64,000 bases of DNA from Planctobacterium sp965279005. Lineage in GTDB: Bacteria; Pseudomonadota; Gammaproteobacteria; Enterobacterales; Alteromonadaceae. The stretch covers positions 361,552 to 425,551 of the forward strand of contig CBDIHK010000027.1 of the NCBI GenBank assembly GCA_965279005.1, given 5' to 3'. Shown here piece after piece: positions 50,490 to 60,137 of the stretch (position 1 is its first letter; each line of letters opens with the position of its first letter). The notes under the pieces were generated by a model, which was not told the DNA's origin, did not search any database, and was given only the letters and a program-made list of their open reading frames with translations. The translations under genes and the position numbers were made by a program.

Positions 50490-51899
50490 ATGCAAAAAAA
50501 CATGTCAATCAAGCTGCTGGTTATCCTGGCCATTAGCCTGTTCCTACTTATCCCGCTTGGTATCATTTCAGACCAAATTGATGAGCGCGAGTACTACCTG
50601 AATATTGCCAAAGAAAAGGTTGCCCAGAGCTGGACGGGTGATCAAACCATAACCGGGGCAGTGCTGGTTATCCCCTACACGGTGACAACCATCAGCAGCC
50701 ATATCGATCCAGTCACTAAGTTGCCTGCAACCCTAGAATCAAAGGAACGCAAATTTAAGTTCGTGGTGCCTGATAAAATGCATATTAGTAGCGAGATAGA
50801 AAATGATGTGCGCTATAAAGGTATTTATAAAGTGCCGGTTTATACCACTAATTTGAGCTTTGACGGTGAAATATCGGCAACCGTCATTCAAAACGCAATA
50901 ACTGCCATTAAGGCGGCCAATCCCCGGGTAGAACTGCATCAACCCCATCTCACGGTAATGGTGTCCGATCCCCGCGGTATAAATAGCATTCCTGCCTTAA
51001 CCTGGAATAGCCAAACCATTCCGTTCCAGCCTGGCAGCAAGTTAAGCAACCACAGCGGTGGTATGCATGCGTTGTTACCAAAAATTGAAAGTTTGGGTTC
51101 TGGCAGCATCGCTTTTGGCTTTGAGCTGTCTTTGCGCGGCATGGAACAGCTGTCATTTGTACCGGTTGGCGAGCAAACTTCGGTAGAGGCAAGGTCAAAC
51201 TGGCCGCATCCAGAATTTATCGGTGCGTTTTTACCCAACAGGCGCGAAATCGGCAACCAAGGTTATAGTGCCAGCTGGCAAGCAACAGCATTTGCTAGCA
51301 ATATTTTTGAAAATATTGAGCTTTGTGAACGCAATATCTGTGAAGAACTCGACGCTAGCCAATTTGGTATTAAGCATATTGAAACCGTAGACATCTATTT
51401 GCTGTCATCCCGCAGTGTTAAATACGGCTTTTTGTTTATTGGTTTGAGTTTTATCGCGTTTTTTATTTTTGAAGCAGTAACCAAACTGCCGGTACACCCT
51501 ATCCAATATGCCCTGGTGGGCGCCGCCATCGCTATCTTCTATCTACTGCTGGTGTCGCTATCAGAGCACTATGCGTTCTGGTTGTCCTACGCTGCCGCCA
51601 GCATCAGTTGTTCTGCCCTACTGTTTTTCTACATCAAGGCGATCCTGCGTAGCCAGCGGTTGGGGTTTATCTTTGCCAGTGCGACTTTGGTACTCTATGC
51701 AGTGTTGTTCGTCATTATCAGCCTGGAAGATTTTGCCTTTCTGATGGGCGCACTACTGGCCTTCACCGCGCTGGCCGTTACCATGTCCGCCACCCGCAAT
51801 ATCGATTGGTACGCGGCGGCAGGCCAATTCCAGGCAAAGCAAAAACAGGCTGGCAACAAGCCAGATGATAAAGCCAATGTAGCCCAGGCCAATCCATGA
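50490..51899 (+). CDS. creD: CreD inner-membrane protein
   Basis: The ATG at 50490 follows GGAGG at good spacing, giving 469 residues; an earlier in-frame start has no such signal. One N-terminal helix (KLLVILAISLFLLIPLGIIS), a periplasmic domain starting DEREYYLNIAKEKVAQSWTG, then at least five C-terminal helices (FLFIGLSFIAFFIFEAVTKL and on) match CreD. CreD expression is the classic output of CreBC and influences colicin E2 tolerance and beta-lactam response in relatives. Its stop overlaps the next gene's ATG. Confidence 0.92.
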   Translation: MQKNMSIKLLVILAISLFLLIPLGIISDQIDEREYYLNIAKEKVAQSWTGDQTITGAVLVIPYTVTTISSHIDPVTKLPATLESKERKFKFVVPDKMHISSEIENDVRYKGIYKVPVYTTNLSFDGEISATVIQNAITAIKAANPRVELHQPHLTVMVSDPRGINSIPALTWNSQTIPFQPGSKLSNHSGGMHALLPKIESLGSGSIAFGFELSLRGMEQLSFVPVGEQTSVEARSNWPHPEFIGAFLPNRREIGNQGYSASWQATAFASNIFENIELCERNICEELDASQFGIKHIETVDIYLLSSRSVKYGFLFIGLSFIAFFIFEAVTKLPVHPIQYALVGAAIAIFYLLLVSLSEHYAFWLSYAAASISCSALLFFYIKAILRSQRLGFIFASATLVLYAVLFVIISLEDFAFLMGALLAFTALAVTMSATRNIDWYAAAGQFQAKQKQAGNKPDDKANVAQANP

Positions 51900-52270
51900 A
51901 ATACCTAGCCGTTTTTATTACATTGCTGGCATTGATGTTAGGCGCATCAATGCTGGCAACGACAGGTAGCAACAACCTGATATTCCAGTTTGTCCATTGG
52001 CTTCCCTATGGTGACAAACTCGGCCATTTCATCCTATTTGGTTGCCTTACCAGTGTGTCCCATTTAATGACTCGCTGCTACTCAATCACCCTGGTAGGCA
52101 AATCCCTGCCCGTGGTATACCTGCCGCTATTTGCCTACGCCATCATCGATGAATTACTGCAAATCGGTACCGCCAACCGCAGCTTTGATCTCTGGGATTT
52201 AGCCATGGGACTGTTGGGGATTGTGGTGTTTGGGGAGATCACCAAAAGGCGCTGCATGGCCAATATCTAA
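51896..52270 (+). CDS. VanZ-like membrane protein
   Basis: The 124-residue protein has about four transmembrane helices and the VanZ pattern: GDKLGHFILFGCLT, IDELLQIGTANRSFDLWDLA (Glu-x-x-Gln, Arg, Asp positions) and MGLLGIVVFGE at the end. VanZ-like proteins lower susceptibility to glycopeptides or lipid-II-directed agents in some species; most are of unknown role. The ATG overlaps the creD stop by 4 bp (ATGA), so it belongs to the Cre operon and probably to envelope-stress output. Confidence 0.82.
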   Translation: MKYLAVFITLLALMLGASMLATTGSNNLIFQFVHWLPYGDKLGHFILFGCLTSVSHLMTRCYSITLVGKSLPVVYLPLFAYAIIDELLQIGTANRSFDLWDLAMGLLGIVVFGEITKRRCMANI

Positions 52271-52303
52271 ACTTAATCGATTGCTCGAATTAGCCTCTTA
52301 CTC

Positions 52304-52340
52304 TAATAGATTTGGTAATAAAAATTACTTTAATCTATTA
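52304..52340. promoter_or_regulatory. 37-bp inverted repeat upstream of hsdR
   Basis: TAATAGATT (52304-52312) and AATCTATTA (52332-52340) are exact inverted copies; an inner GTAAT (52315-52319)/ATTAC (52324-52328) continues the symmetry. The dyad lies 80 bp before the hsdR ATG and may be an operator or a terminator-like hairpin. Nearby TTAATCGAT occurs at 52273 and 52350. Confidence 0.5.
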
Positions 52341-52419
52341 TGATATTGATTAATCGATAGTATTTTATTGCTTTGTTGCTTAACCCACTTGCCCAGAAAA
52401 GGATAAAAAAGGTTAGAAC

Positions 52420-55400
52420 ATGGAGTTTGTTAGTAACTTCGAATTTCTGAAACAACACCATGACTGGCTATTCAAGCTTGCTGAGGGCGCTGAACGAAAC
52501 TTTTCACCCGATCCAAATACGTCCCTTATCAAAATACGCCAGCTAGGTGAAGCCATTGCCCAAAATATTGCTGCCCGGGTTGGCGTCGAATTCGGCGGTA
52601 CAGTAAAGCAAGTCGATCTACTGCGTGAGTTAGATTACAACCTGCGCCTGGATCAAAACGTCCGGGATGCCTTTTACACCATCCGCAAGTTGGGCAATGC
52701 TGCCACCCACGAATTTGATAGCAGCAGCCACCGCGATGCACTGAAAGCCATTATGGTCGGCCATGCCTTAGCTATTTGGTTTCACGTCACATTTGGTGGC
52801 GATACGGCTAAGGGCTTTAAAAGAAAGAAATTTGTTAAACCGCAAGACCCCTCTGAATACGTACGCCAATTAGAAGAACAAGTCGAGCAGCTCAAAACCG
52901 AATCACAACGCAGTTCCGAACGCATTAAAACCGCCGAACAGCTCAGCCGCATTGAAGCGGAAAAAGCCCAAGCTGAGCATGAACGCGCCGAGAAAATGGC
53001 AGCCGATAGGGCGCTGTGGGAAGAGCTGGCGTTAGAAAGTGAAAAAGAAGCAGCAAAATTTAAAACTTTTGCAGAACAAGCTAACAAACAACTTATCAAG
53101 TCTTTCCAGGCCAAACCTAAAACCGAACAGGCAGCAGAACTAAAACGCATCGAAAAATCCCCGTTTGAAATGGACGAAGCGGAAACCCGGGCGGTTATTG
53201 ACCAACAATTAATTGCCAACGGTTGGGAAGCCGATACTGAAAACTTGCGTTATTCAAAAGGTGCCCGTCCAGAGCCTAATAAAAACAAAGCCATTGCCGA
53301 ATGGCCAACCGCTTCGGGTCCTGCGGATTATATGCTGTTTATTGGCATGACCTTGGTTGGCACTATTGAAGCGAAAAAGAATGCTAAAAATGTCTACAGC
53401 GCTATCGACCAGGCAAAACGCTACGCTAGAGCCGTCGAACAGTTGCCAGACGGTGTTGAGGTAATTGCTCAAGGCGAATTCAGTGTCCCGCTCACCTTTG
53501 CCACTAATGGCCGCGCCTATTTAAAGCAGCTAGAACAAGAGAGTGGAATCTGGTTTTTGGATGTGCAGGATCCAACCAACCGTCGTAAAGCATTAAAAGG
53601 TTGGTTTTCACCTAAGGACATTAAAAGCTACCTGCGCCAGACGCCGAAACAAGCCAATACTGAATTGGATAACATGGGCTTTGACTATGAGCTAAAGCTG
53701 CGTGATTACCAGAAAAAAGCCATCCTCAGCGTAGAAAAAGCCATCAAAGACGGCAAAGAAAGGGCGTTGGTGGCAATGGCCACAGGCACTGGCAAAACCA
53801 AAACCTGTATCGCCCTGGTTTACCGGTTATTAAAAGCCGAACGTTTCCGCCGTATTCTATTCCTGGTAGATAGGAGCGCCCTTGGGGTACAGGCTACGGT
53901 GGATTTCGGCGAAGTTAGGATGGAAAACCTCAATACCTTTGCCGACACCTTTGAGGTATTGGGCATAGAGCCTGAAAAAGCCCCTAAACCCAACCCGGAA
54001 GACGATACCAAGGTGCATGTCGCCACCGTGCAGGGCTTGGTTAAGCGGATCATGTATCCACCAGAAAATGGCAGCAAACCTGGGGTTGGCCAGTACGACT
54101 GTATTGTGGTTGACGAATGCCATCGCGGCTATTTGCTAGATCGGGAACTCAGCGAAACTGAGGTAAGGTTCCGGGATCAAAAAGACTACATGTCTAAATA
54201 CCGGGCGGTGATTGAGTATTTTGACGCCTTTAAAATCGGCTTAACCGCAACACCGGCACTGCATACTAAAGATATTTTTGGCGATCCCGTTTTTAGCTAT
54301 AGCTATACCGAGGCGGTGATAGATGGTTATCTAGTGGATCACCTGCCGCCAACCCGTATCCATACCAAATTGAATACCGATGGCATCAAGTACCAGGTTA
54401 ACGAAGAAGTCCAGGTTTACGATCCACAAACCCAGCAACTAGATCTTATCAACACCCCTGACGAGCTGGATTTTGATGTCTCGCAATTTAACCGCAATGT
54501 GATTGCGCCTGAATTTACTAAAGAGGTGTGCCGTTGGCTAATTGAAAGTGATTCACTCAATCCCTACTCCCAAGAAAAATCCTTGATATTTTGTGTTACC
54601 GACAAACACGCCGACGATGTGGTAGAAGCGCTGAAGGAGGCTTGCGAAAACTATCACGGCGAAGTCGAAGATGACGCTATCCAAAAGATCACCGGAGCGT
54701 CTGATAAACCATTGGAAAAAATCCGGCTGTACAAAAATGACAGGTTGCCCAATATCGCAGTTACGGTAGATCTGCTGACTACCGGTGTTGATGTACCAGC
54801 CATTTGCAACCTGGTATTTCTGCGCCGGGTCAATAGCCGTATTTTATTTGAACAAATGTTGGGACGCGCCACCCGCCGCTGTGATGATATTGCCAAGGAG
54901 CGCTTTCGCATATTTGATGCGGTTGATATCTACAAGCAGCTAGAAAAAGTGAATACCATGAAGCCGGTGGTCACTAAAGTGGATATCACCTTTAGTGAAT
55001 TGGAACAGGAAATCACCCAAAGCCCCGATCCTAAATTGCAGCAATTAGCCAAAGACCAGTTTCTTGCGAAATTGCAGAGTAAAAAGAACTACTTGTCGGC
55101 GCAGCAAGCGTCCGATTTTGAGAGCATTGTTGGCAAACCGCCACAAGCCTTTGCGCAAGAACTCAAACAAATGCCGACAGAAGCGGTCGCCGCCTGGTTC
55201 ACCCAACACCCTGGTTTAGGTGAGTTGCTGGATAGGAAAGTCACTGGTGTGGGCGGCAATAATAAAATTGTGATTTCCGACCGCGATGATGAGGTGACTG
55301 GAACCTCAACGGGTTATGGCAGTGGCCAAAAACCAGAAGATTACCTGTCTGCGTTCAACAAATTTATTAACGCCAATAGCAACCGGCTTTTAGCTATCCA

Positions 55401-55833
55401 AACAGTGATCCAGCGCCCGTGGGAACTGACCCGGGACAGCTTAAAACAGCTGGCTTTGGAGCTAGAGAAAAGCGAATTCCGCGAAGAAGATTTAAAAGTC
55501 GCCTGGAAAGAAGTGAAAAACGAAGAAATCGCCGCGCGCATTATTGGGTTTATCCGCCAAGCCGCCATTGGTGAAGCGTTGGTGCCTTACGACCAGCGGG
55601 TTGACCGCGCGTTAGATAAGATTTTATCCAGCCAACCCTGGAAAACACCGCAGCGGGAATGGCTTGAAACTATCGCCAGCCAAATGAAGGCGAATATTAT
55701 TGTTGACGAATCCAACCTCAATGAAGGCATTTTTAAACAACGCCTGGGTGGCATTAAACGCGCTTCCAAGTTATTTTCCCAACCTATGGCTGATATCCTT
55801 AGCGAATTTAACCGGGAGCTTTGGGCGAGTTAA
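52420..55833 (+). CDS. hsdR: Type I restriction enzyme R subunit (EcoEI-like)
   Basis: The 1137-residue protein combines an N-terminal DUF4145-like domain (about 8-125, ending AIWFHVTFGG), a coiled coil (145-230), an HSDR_N nuclease domain (ending with IEAKKN and AIDQAKRYAR, giving a D-ExK site), and a superfamily 2 helicase motor: Walker A MATGTGKTKT, DECH box VDECHRGYL, TATPALHTKD, and motif VI MLGRATRRCDD. The rest resembles the EcoEI R C-terminal domain. It translocates DNA and cuts away from unmodified sites together with HsdM and HsdS. Its stop overlaps the fic start. Confidence 0.93.
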   Translation: MEFVSNFEFLKQHHDWLFKLAEGAERNFSPDPNTSLIKIRQLGEAIAQNIAARVGVEFGGTVKQVDLLRELDYNLRLDQNVRDAFYTIRKLGNAATHEFDSSSHRDALKAIMVGHALAIWFHVTFGGDTAKGFKRKKFVKPQDPSEYVRQLEEQVEQLKTESQRSSERIKTAEQLSRIEAEKAQAEHERAEKMAADRALWEELALESEKEAAKFKTFAEQANKQLIKSFQAKPKTEQAAELKRIEKSPFEMDEAETRAVIDQQLIANGWEADTENLRYSKGARPEPNKNKAIAEWPTASGPADYMLFIGMTLVGTIEAKKNAKNVYSAIDQAKRYARAVEQLPDGVEVIAQGEFSVPLTFATNGRAYLKQLEQESGIWFLDVQDPTNRRKALKGWFSPKDIKSYLRQTPKQANTELDNMGFDYELKLRDYQKKAILSVEKAIKDGKERALVAMATGTGKTKTCIALVYRLLKAERFRRILFLVDRSALGVQATVDFGEVRMENLNTFADTFEVLGIEPEKAPKPNPEDDTKVHVATVQGLVKRIMYPPENGSKPGVGQYDCIVVDECHRGYLLDRELSETEVRFRDQKDYMSKYRAVIEYFDAFKIGLTATPALHTKDIFGDPVFSYSYTEAVIDGYLVDHLPPTRIHTKLNTDGIKYQVNEEVQVYDPQTQQLDLINTPDELDFDVSQFNRNVIAPEFTKEVCRWLIESDSLNPYSQEKSLIFCVTDKHADDVVEALKEACENYHGEVEDDAIQKITGASDKPLEKIRLYKNDRLPNIAVTVDLLTTGVDVPAICNLVFLRRVNSRILFEQMLGRATRRCDDIAKERFRIFDAVDIYKQLEKVNTMKPVVTKVDITFSELEQEITQSPDPKLQQLAKDQFLAKLQSKKNYLSAQQASDFESIVGKPPQAFAQELKQMPTEAVAAWFTQHPGLGELLDRKVTGVGGNNKIVISDRDDEVTGTSTGYGSGQKPEDYLSAFNKFINANSNRLLAIQTVIQRPWELTRDSLKQLALELEKSEFREEDLKVAWKEVKNEEIAARIIGFIRQAAIGEALVPYDQRVDRALDKILSSQPWKTPQREWLETIASQMKANIIVDESNLNEGIFKQRLGGIKRASKLFSQPMADILSEFNRELWAS

Positions 55834-56975
55834 TGGAAAACCTGAGTTTTGAAACCTTCCATTCCGGTGTTTGGAAAGAGCAATACCAATATAAGAGCTT
55901 TTCCCCGACCTTGATTAACCGCGAATGGCAATGGCAAGATCCACAAATCAATACCTTGCTCGAACAGTCATCTCGTGCACTGGCTGAATTAGATGCTTTC
56001 ACCTTAATCGTACCCGATGTCGATTTGTTCATCCAAATGCACATTACCAAAGAGGCACAAACATCTTCCAGGATTGAGGGTACTCAAACGGAGATGGATG
56101 AGGTGATTTTGGATAGTGACCAAATTGCTCCTGAAAAAAGGGATGACTGGCAGGAGGTGCAAAACTATATCCAGGCTATTAACGACGCAATTGCTGAGTT
56201 AGAGCGTGTGCCACTGTCTAATCGCATCCTTAAAAGCACCCACAATACGCTGATGCAGGGAGTAAGGGGGGAGAACAAAACGCCGGGCGAATTTCGCCTG
56301 ACCCAGAATTGGATAGGCGGCAGCAATCTAAACAACGCTGCGTTTGTCCCGCCACATCACAATGAAGTCATCGAACTGATGAGTGATTTGGAAAAGTTCT
56401 GGCACAACGAGAATATCAATGTTCCCCAGTTGATTAGAATTGCCATCAGCCACTATCAATTCGAAACCATCCACCCTTTTTTAGACGGAAATGGTAGGAT
56501 TGGCCGTTTGCTGATCACCCTGTATTTGGTGGACAAAGGGCTGTTGAAAAAGCCGTCACTATACCTTTCTGACTTTTTCGAACGCAATCGTGGTAGTTAC
56601 TACGATGCGTTGACGAAAGTCAGGATGTCCAACGATATCATCCACTGGGTTAAGTTTTTCCTTACCTCCGTGATCGAAACGGCCAATAAGGGTAAAGCCA
56701 CCTTCCAGGGGATTTTGGAATTGCGCCAGGAGATGGATAGCTTGGTGTTGGGTTATGGTAAACGCGCTGAAAATACCCAAAAGCTATTGCAGCGCCTATA
56801 CAGCAGGCCGGCGATTAATATCTCAGAAGCAGGCAAATTGTTGGGGATTAGCCATCAGGCGGCGTCTGGATTAATCAAAAAATTAGTGGATGACAATGTA
56901 CTGGAAGAGCTAACCGGCTTTGGCAGGAATAGGATGTATTTCTTTAGTCGCTACTTTAATCTGTTCCTGCAATAG
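55833..56975 (+). CDS. Fic-family AMP transferase with built-in inhibitory helix
   Basis: The ATG at 55833 overlaps the hsdR stop (TAATG), giving 380 residues. The N-terminal helix holds the inhibitory motif S-x-x-x-E-G (Ser78 to Gly83 in TSSRIEGTQTEMDE), so this is a class II Fic that keeps itself off. The catalytic motif is complete, HPFLDGNGRIGR (214-225), and a C-terminal winged-helix-like segment (ISEAGKLLGISHQAASGLIK) could bind DNA. Fic enzymes transfer AMP to hydroxyl groups of target proteins. The gene sits between hsdR and hsdM, a layout seen in several type I systems, and may be a safeguard or second-line toxin. Confidence 0.9.
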   Translation: MENLSFETFHSGVWKEQYQYKSFSPTLINREWQWQDPQINTLLEQSSRALAELDAFTLIVPDVDLFIQMHITKEAQTSSRIEGTQTEMDEVILDSDQIAPEKRDDWQEVQNYIQAINDAIAELERVPLSNRILKSTHNTLMQGVRGENKTPGEFRLTQNWIGGSNLNNAAFVPPHHNEVIELMSDLEKFWHNENINVPQLIRIAISHYQFETIHPFLDGNGRIGRLLITLYLVDKGLLKKPSLYLSDFFERNRGSYYDALTKVRMSNDIIHWVKFFLTSVIETANKGKATFQGILELRQEMDSLVLGYGKRAENTQKLLQRLYSRPAINISEAGKLLGISHQAASGLIKKLVDDNVLEELTGFGRNRMYFFSRYFNLFLQ

Positions 56976-57030
56976 CGTCTGAAACCATGTTTTTTGTTTA
57001 GGCCATCGTTGGCACAAAACCAATTGAAGA

Positions 57031-57137
57031 TTACATATATTTTTCCATATGTAATTAAAACAAGAGAAAGCTTACATATGGATTTTTATATGTAAGGAAA
57101 ATCAATTCTTCCTTACATATAAAAATCTATGTGTAAG
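57031..57137. promoter_or_regulatory. Three operator-like palindromes before hsdM
   Basis: Three related dyads with 40-41 bp spacing: TTACATATA/...CATATGTAA (57031-57054), CTTACATAT/...ATATGTAAG (57071-57096) and CTTACATAT/...TGTGTAAG (57112-57137). All have a TTACATA half-site and a short T- or A-rich centre; the third is almost the reverse complement of the second. They lie 65-171 bp before the hsdM ATG. They could be operators for the Fic protein (which has a winged-helix-like tail) or a host regulator that times methylase synthesis. Confidence 0.65.
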
Positions 57138-57201
57138 TTAATGGGATGTTAAATGGACATCCGCAACGAATGTATGCAACCAAGTAGTAGAAAAATAAAT
57201 A

Positions 57202-58710
57202 ATGAGCACACAAGACTTAATCAATAAACTCTGGAACCTCTGTAACCTGTTGCGTGATGACGGTGTTACCTACCACGAATATCTCAACGAGCTGACTTAT
57301 CTAATCTTTTTGAAAATGGTGGCAGAAACTGGCCAGGATGAGCTAATCCCCGATGGCTACCGCTGGGCAGACATTGAACAATACAATGCCGCCACCCGTT
57401 TGGAAGAATACAAAAAACTCTTAATCCACCTTGGCTCCCACGGCTCTTTGATCACCAAAGCCATTTTTGCCGATGCCTCCACCTGCATCCGCAAGCCCGC
57501 CACCCTCAACAAGCTCGTCACTGAAATTGATAACCTGGACTGGTACTCGGCCAAACATGAAGGTTTGGGCGATATGTATGAAGGGCTATTGGAGATTAAC
57601 GCCAGTGAGAAAAAATCCGGCGCTGGCCAATACTTCACCCCGCGGGTGCTGATCGAAGTGATGGTGGAGCTAATGCAGCCGGGCCTGGATGACGTGATTG
57701 TGGATCCCACTGCGGGTACTGGCGGCTTTTTAATTGCCGCCCACCACGAAATCGAAAAGAACAACGACATCAGGGCGCTAGACGAAGTCGCCTACGAAAA
57801 ATACCAGCATAAAACCTTTTATGGCATGGAGCTGGTGCCGGATGCGCGCCGCCTGGCCATGATGAACCTTATGCTGCACGACCTGGCGGTAGACGATACC
57901 AATGCCGGGGTGCTTTACGGCGATACCTTGTCCAATGAAGGCAAGGTCTTGCCCAAAGCCAGCCTTATCCTGGCCAATCCCCCCTTTGGAACCAAACAAG
58001 GTGGTGGTGTGCCCACCCGTGATGACCTGGTGCATTACACCTCCAATAAACAATTGGCGTTTTTGCATACCATGTACCACTGCATGCTAAAACCCGGTGG
58101 CCGGGCTGCGGTGGTACTGCCCGATAATGTGTTATTTGAAGGTACAACCGGGCGCAAAATCCGCAATGACTTAATGGAAAAATGTAACCTGCATACCATT
58201 TTGCGCCTGCCCACCGGGATTTTTTACGCCGCGGGGGTAAAAACCAATGTGCTGTTTTTCCAAAAGCCCGTTAACCCCAACCAAGATAAAGGCAATACCA
58301 AAAAAGTCTGGGTCTATGACCTGCGTGCCAATATGCCGCAATTTGGAAAACGTACCGTACTGACCAAAGCCCACTTTGATGAATTTTACCAAGCCGTGGG
58401 TAGCGACCTAACCCAGGTAAACGACGCCCAGCGCCAGGCCTTTATTGACCAACACCAAGACGGTAGTGATATCGGCGATGTCGATACCTGCCGCCTGCGC
58501 TGCTTTAGCCGCGAAGAGATCGCCGCCAAAGAAGATTCCTTGGATCTTGCCTGGATCCGCGACGACAGCATCGAAGATGCCGCCAACCTGCCCGAACCCG
58601 ATGTGCTAATTAATGAAGCCATTGAAGAACTGGCCGGTGCCATTACCGATTTACAGTCAATTTTGGTGGAACTGGATGCCGCAGAGGAAGCTGATGGGGT
58701 TAAGGTATGA
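57202..58710 (+). CDS. hsdM: Type I DNA adenine methyltransferase M subunit
   Basis: The 502-residue protein has the HsdM N-terminal helical domain (INKLWNLCNLLRDDGVTYHE) and an N6-adenine methylase core: SAM-binding DPTAGTGGFLIAA (about 174-186), the catalytic NPPFG, and the GQYFTPR entry motif. It methylates adenine in the target defined by HsdS and protects the genome from HsdR. It is placed after fic rather than next to hsdR and has its own upstream region with three palindromes, so it may be transcribed separately. Its stop overlaps the hsdS start (ATGA). Confidence 0.95.
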   Translation: MSTQDLINKLWNLCNLLRDDGVTYHEYLNELTYLIFLKMVAETGQDELIPDGYRWADIEQYNAATRLEEYKKLLIHLGSHGSLITKAIFADASTCIRKPATLNKLVTEIDNLDWYSAKHEGLGDMYEGLLEINASEKKSGAGQYFTPRVLIEVMVELMQPGLDDVIVDPTAGTGGFLIAAHHEIEKNNDIRALDEVAYEKYQHKTFYGMELVPDARRLAMMNLMLHDLAVDDTNAGVLYGDTLSNEGKVLPKASLILANPPFGTKQGGGVPTRDDLVHYTSNKQLAFLHTMYHCMLKPGGRAAVVLPDNVLFEGTTGRKIRNDLMEKCNLHTILRLPTGIFYAAGVKTNVLFFQKPVNPNQDKGNTKKVWVYDLRANMPQFGKRTVLTKAHFDEFYQAVGSDLTQVNDAQRQAFIDQHQDGSDIGDVDTCRLRCFSREEIAAKEDSLDLAWIRDDSIEDAANLPEPDVLINEAIEELAGAITDLQSILVELDAAEEADGVKV

Positions 58711-59972
58711 GTCAGTTGCCGGAGGGGTGGGAAAGGACAAAGCTCGGTAATTTGACTCGAAAAATTGTGGGCGGTGGAACTCCGTCGAAAAACAATCCTG
58801 GCTATTTTCACGGTGATATCCCATTCATGACTGTTAAGGACATGAAGGTTTCTCGTCCTTCGGAGACAGTAGACAAAATATCAGATGAAGCCCTACAAAA
58901 CAGTAGCGCTAAATTGATAGAAGCTAACACTTTAATAATCTCGACTCGTATGGGGCTTGGCAAAATTGTCAAAACTGACTTTCCTGTTGCTATTAATCAA
59001 GATTTGAAAGCTCTGCTTCTAAAGGACTCAGTTGAGCAAAGCTTCTTTGAGTATCAATATAAGTCGCTTGCTGGATTTATTGAATCATTGGGTACTGGTA
59101 CAACTGTAAAAGGTATTCGGTTAGACACATTGAAGAATATTGATGTGGTTGTTGCGCCTTATGAACAACAAAAACGCATAGCCGATAAACTGGATTCAGT
59201 ATTAGCCAAAGTTGAAGCGGCACAAGCGCGCCTTGATAAAATCCCCACCATCCTAAAACGCTTCCGCCAATCCGTCCTTGCCGCCGCGATGTCGGGAGAG
59301 TTAAGTTCAGAATACCGTGAAGACGATGAAGAATTTGTAAGTATAACTAGCAGTTATACTGCACCGCAATCTTGGAAATTAAAATCAATGAATGAGCTTT
59401 CTTCTACTATTACAAGTGGCTCGAGAGGCTGGGCTAAATATTATTCTCAAACTGGTTCTACGTTTATTCGCGCCCAAAATATAAAAACCGACCAGTTATT
59501 GTTGGATGATGTTGCTTATGTAGATCTTCCAGAAAAAGCCGAAGGCAAGCGAACACGTATAGAAATGGATGATTTACTAGTAACTATAACTGGCGCAAAT
59601 GTAACTAAAGCTGCAAGGGTTAAGGTTGAATTGAATAACGCATATGTAAGTCAACATGTTGCTTTGATCAAACTGAACGATCAGAACCTATCCCCTTTTG
59701 TTGAACTCTATTTTAAAGCTCTAAATGCAGGCCGAGGAACACTAATGGAATTAGCTTATGGAGCCGGCAAACCTGGATTAAGTTTAAAAAACATAAGAAG
59801 TTTGAGTGTAGCAATTCCTCCGATAGAAGAATTGAATACTATTGTAAGGATGGTAGAAGAACTTTTTACTGTTGCAGACGCTATCGAAAAACAATACCTC
59901 GCTGCCAAAGCCCGTTTAGATAAATTGACTCAATCTATTTTAGCTAAGGCCTTTAAAGGCGAGTTAGTTTAA
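58707..59972 (+). CDS. hsdS: Type I specificity subunit
   Basis: The 421-residue protein has two target-recognition domains (about 5-150, starting PEGWERTKLGNLTRKIVGGG; and about 215-370, starting SWKLKSMNELSSTITSG). Each is followed by a conserved helical spacer (QQKRIADKLDSVLAKVEAAQ and ELNTIVRMVEELFTVADAIE). It dictates the bipartite DNA sequence recognised by HsdM and HsdR; the sequence recognised cannot be read off. Both recognition domains are intact. It overlaps hsdM by 4 bp. Confidence 0.95.
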   Translation: MSQLPEGWERTKLGNLTRKIVGGGTPSKNNPGYFHGDIPFMTVKDMKVSRPSETVDKISDEALQNSSAKLIEANTLIISTRMGLGKIVKTDFPVAINQDLKALLLKDSVEQSFFEYQYKSLAGFIESLGTGTTVKGIRLDTLKNIDVVVAPYEQQKRIADKLDSVLAKVEAAQARLDKIPTILKRFRQSVLAAAMSGELSSEYREDDEEFVSITSSYTAPQSWKLKSMNELSSTITSGSRGWAKYYSQTGSTFIRAQNIKTDQLLLDDVAYVDLPEKAEGKRTRIEMDDLLVTITGANVTKAARVKVELNNAYVSQHVALIKLNDQNLSPFVELYFKALNAGRGTLMELAYGAGKPGLSLKNIRSLSVAIPPIEELNTIVRMVEELFTVADAIEKQYLAAKARLDKLTQSILAKAFKGELV

Positions 59973-60137
59973 GGCGTGGCAATGAAGGTTGTCCTGCGCC
60001 AAAAAGCGAAAAGCCCCGGTGATACCACCGAGGCTTGGACGCCGACCGAGATTGCTCAATCCACTTGCTATACAGTATGTGTGAAACTCGGAAATTCGTC
60101 AACCTGCCAGTGTACATGAAAAGGAAAATTAAAATGA

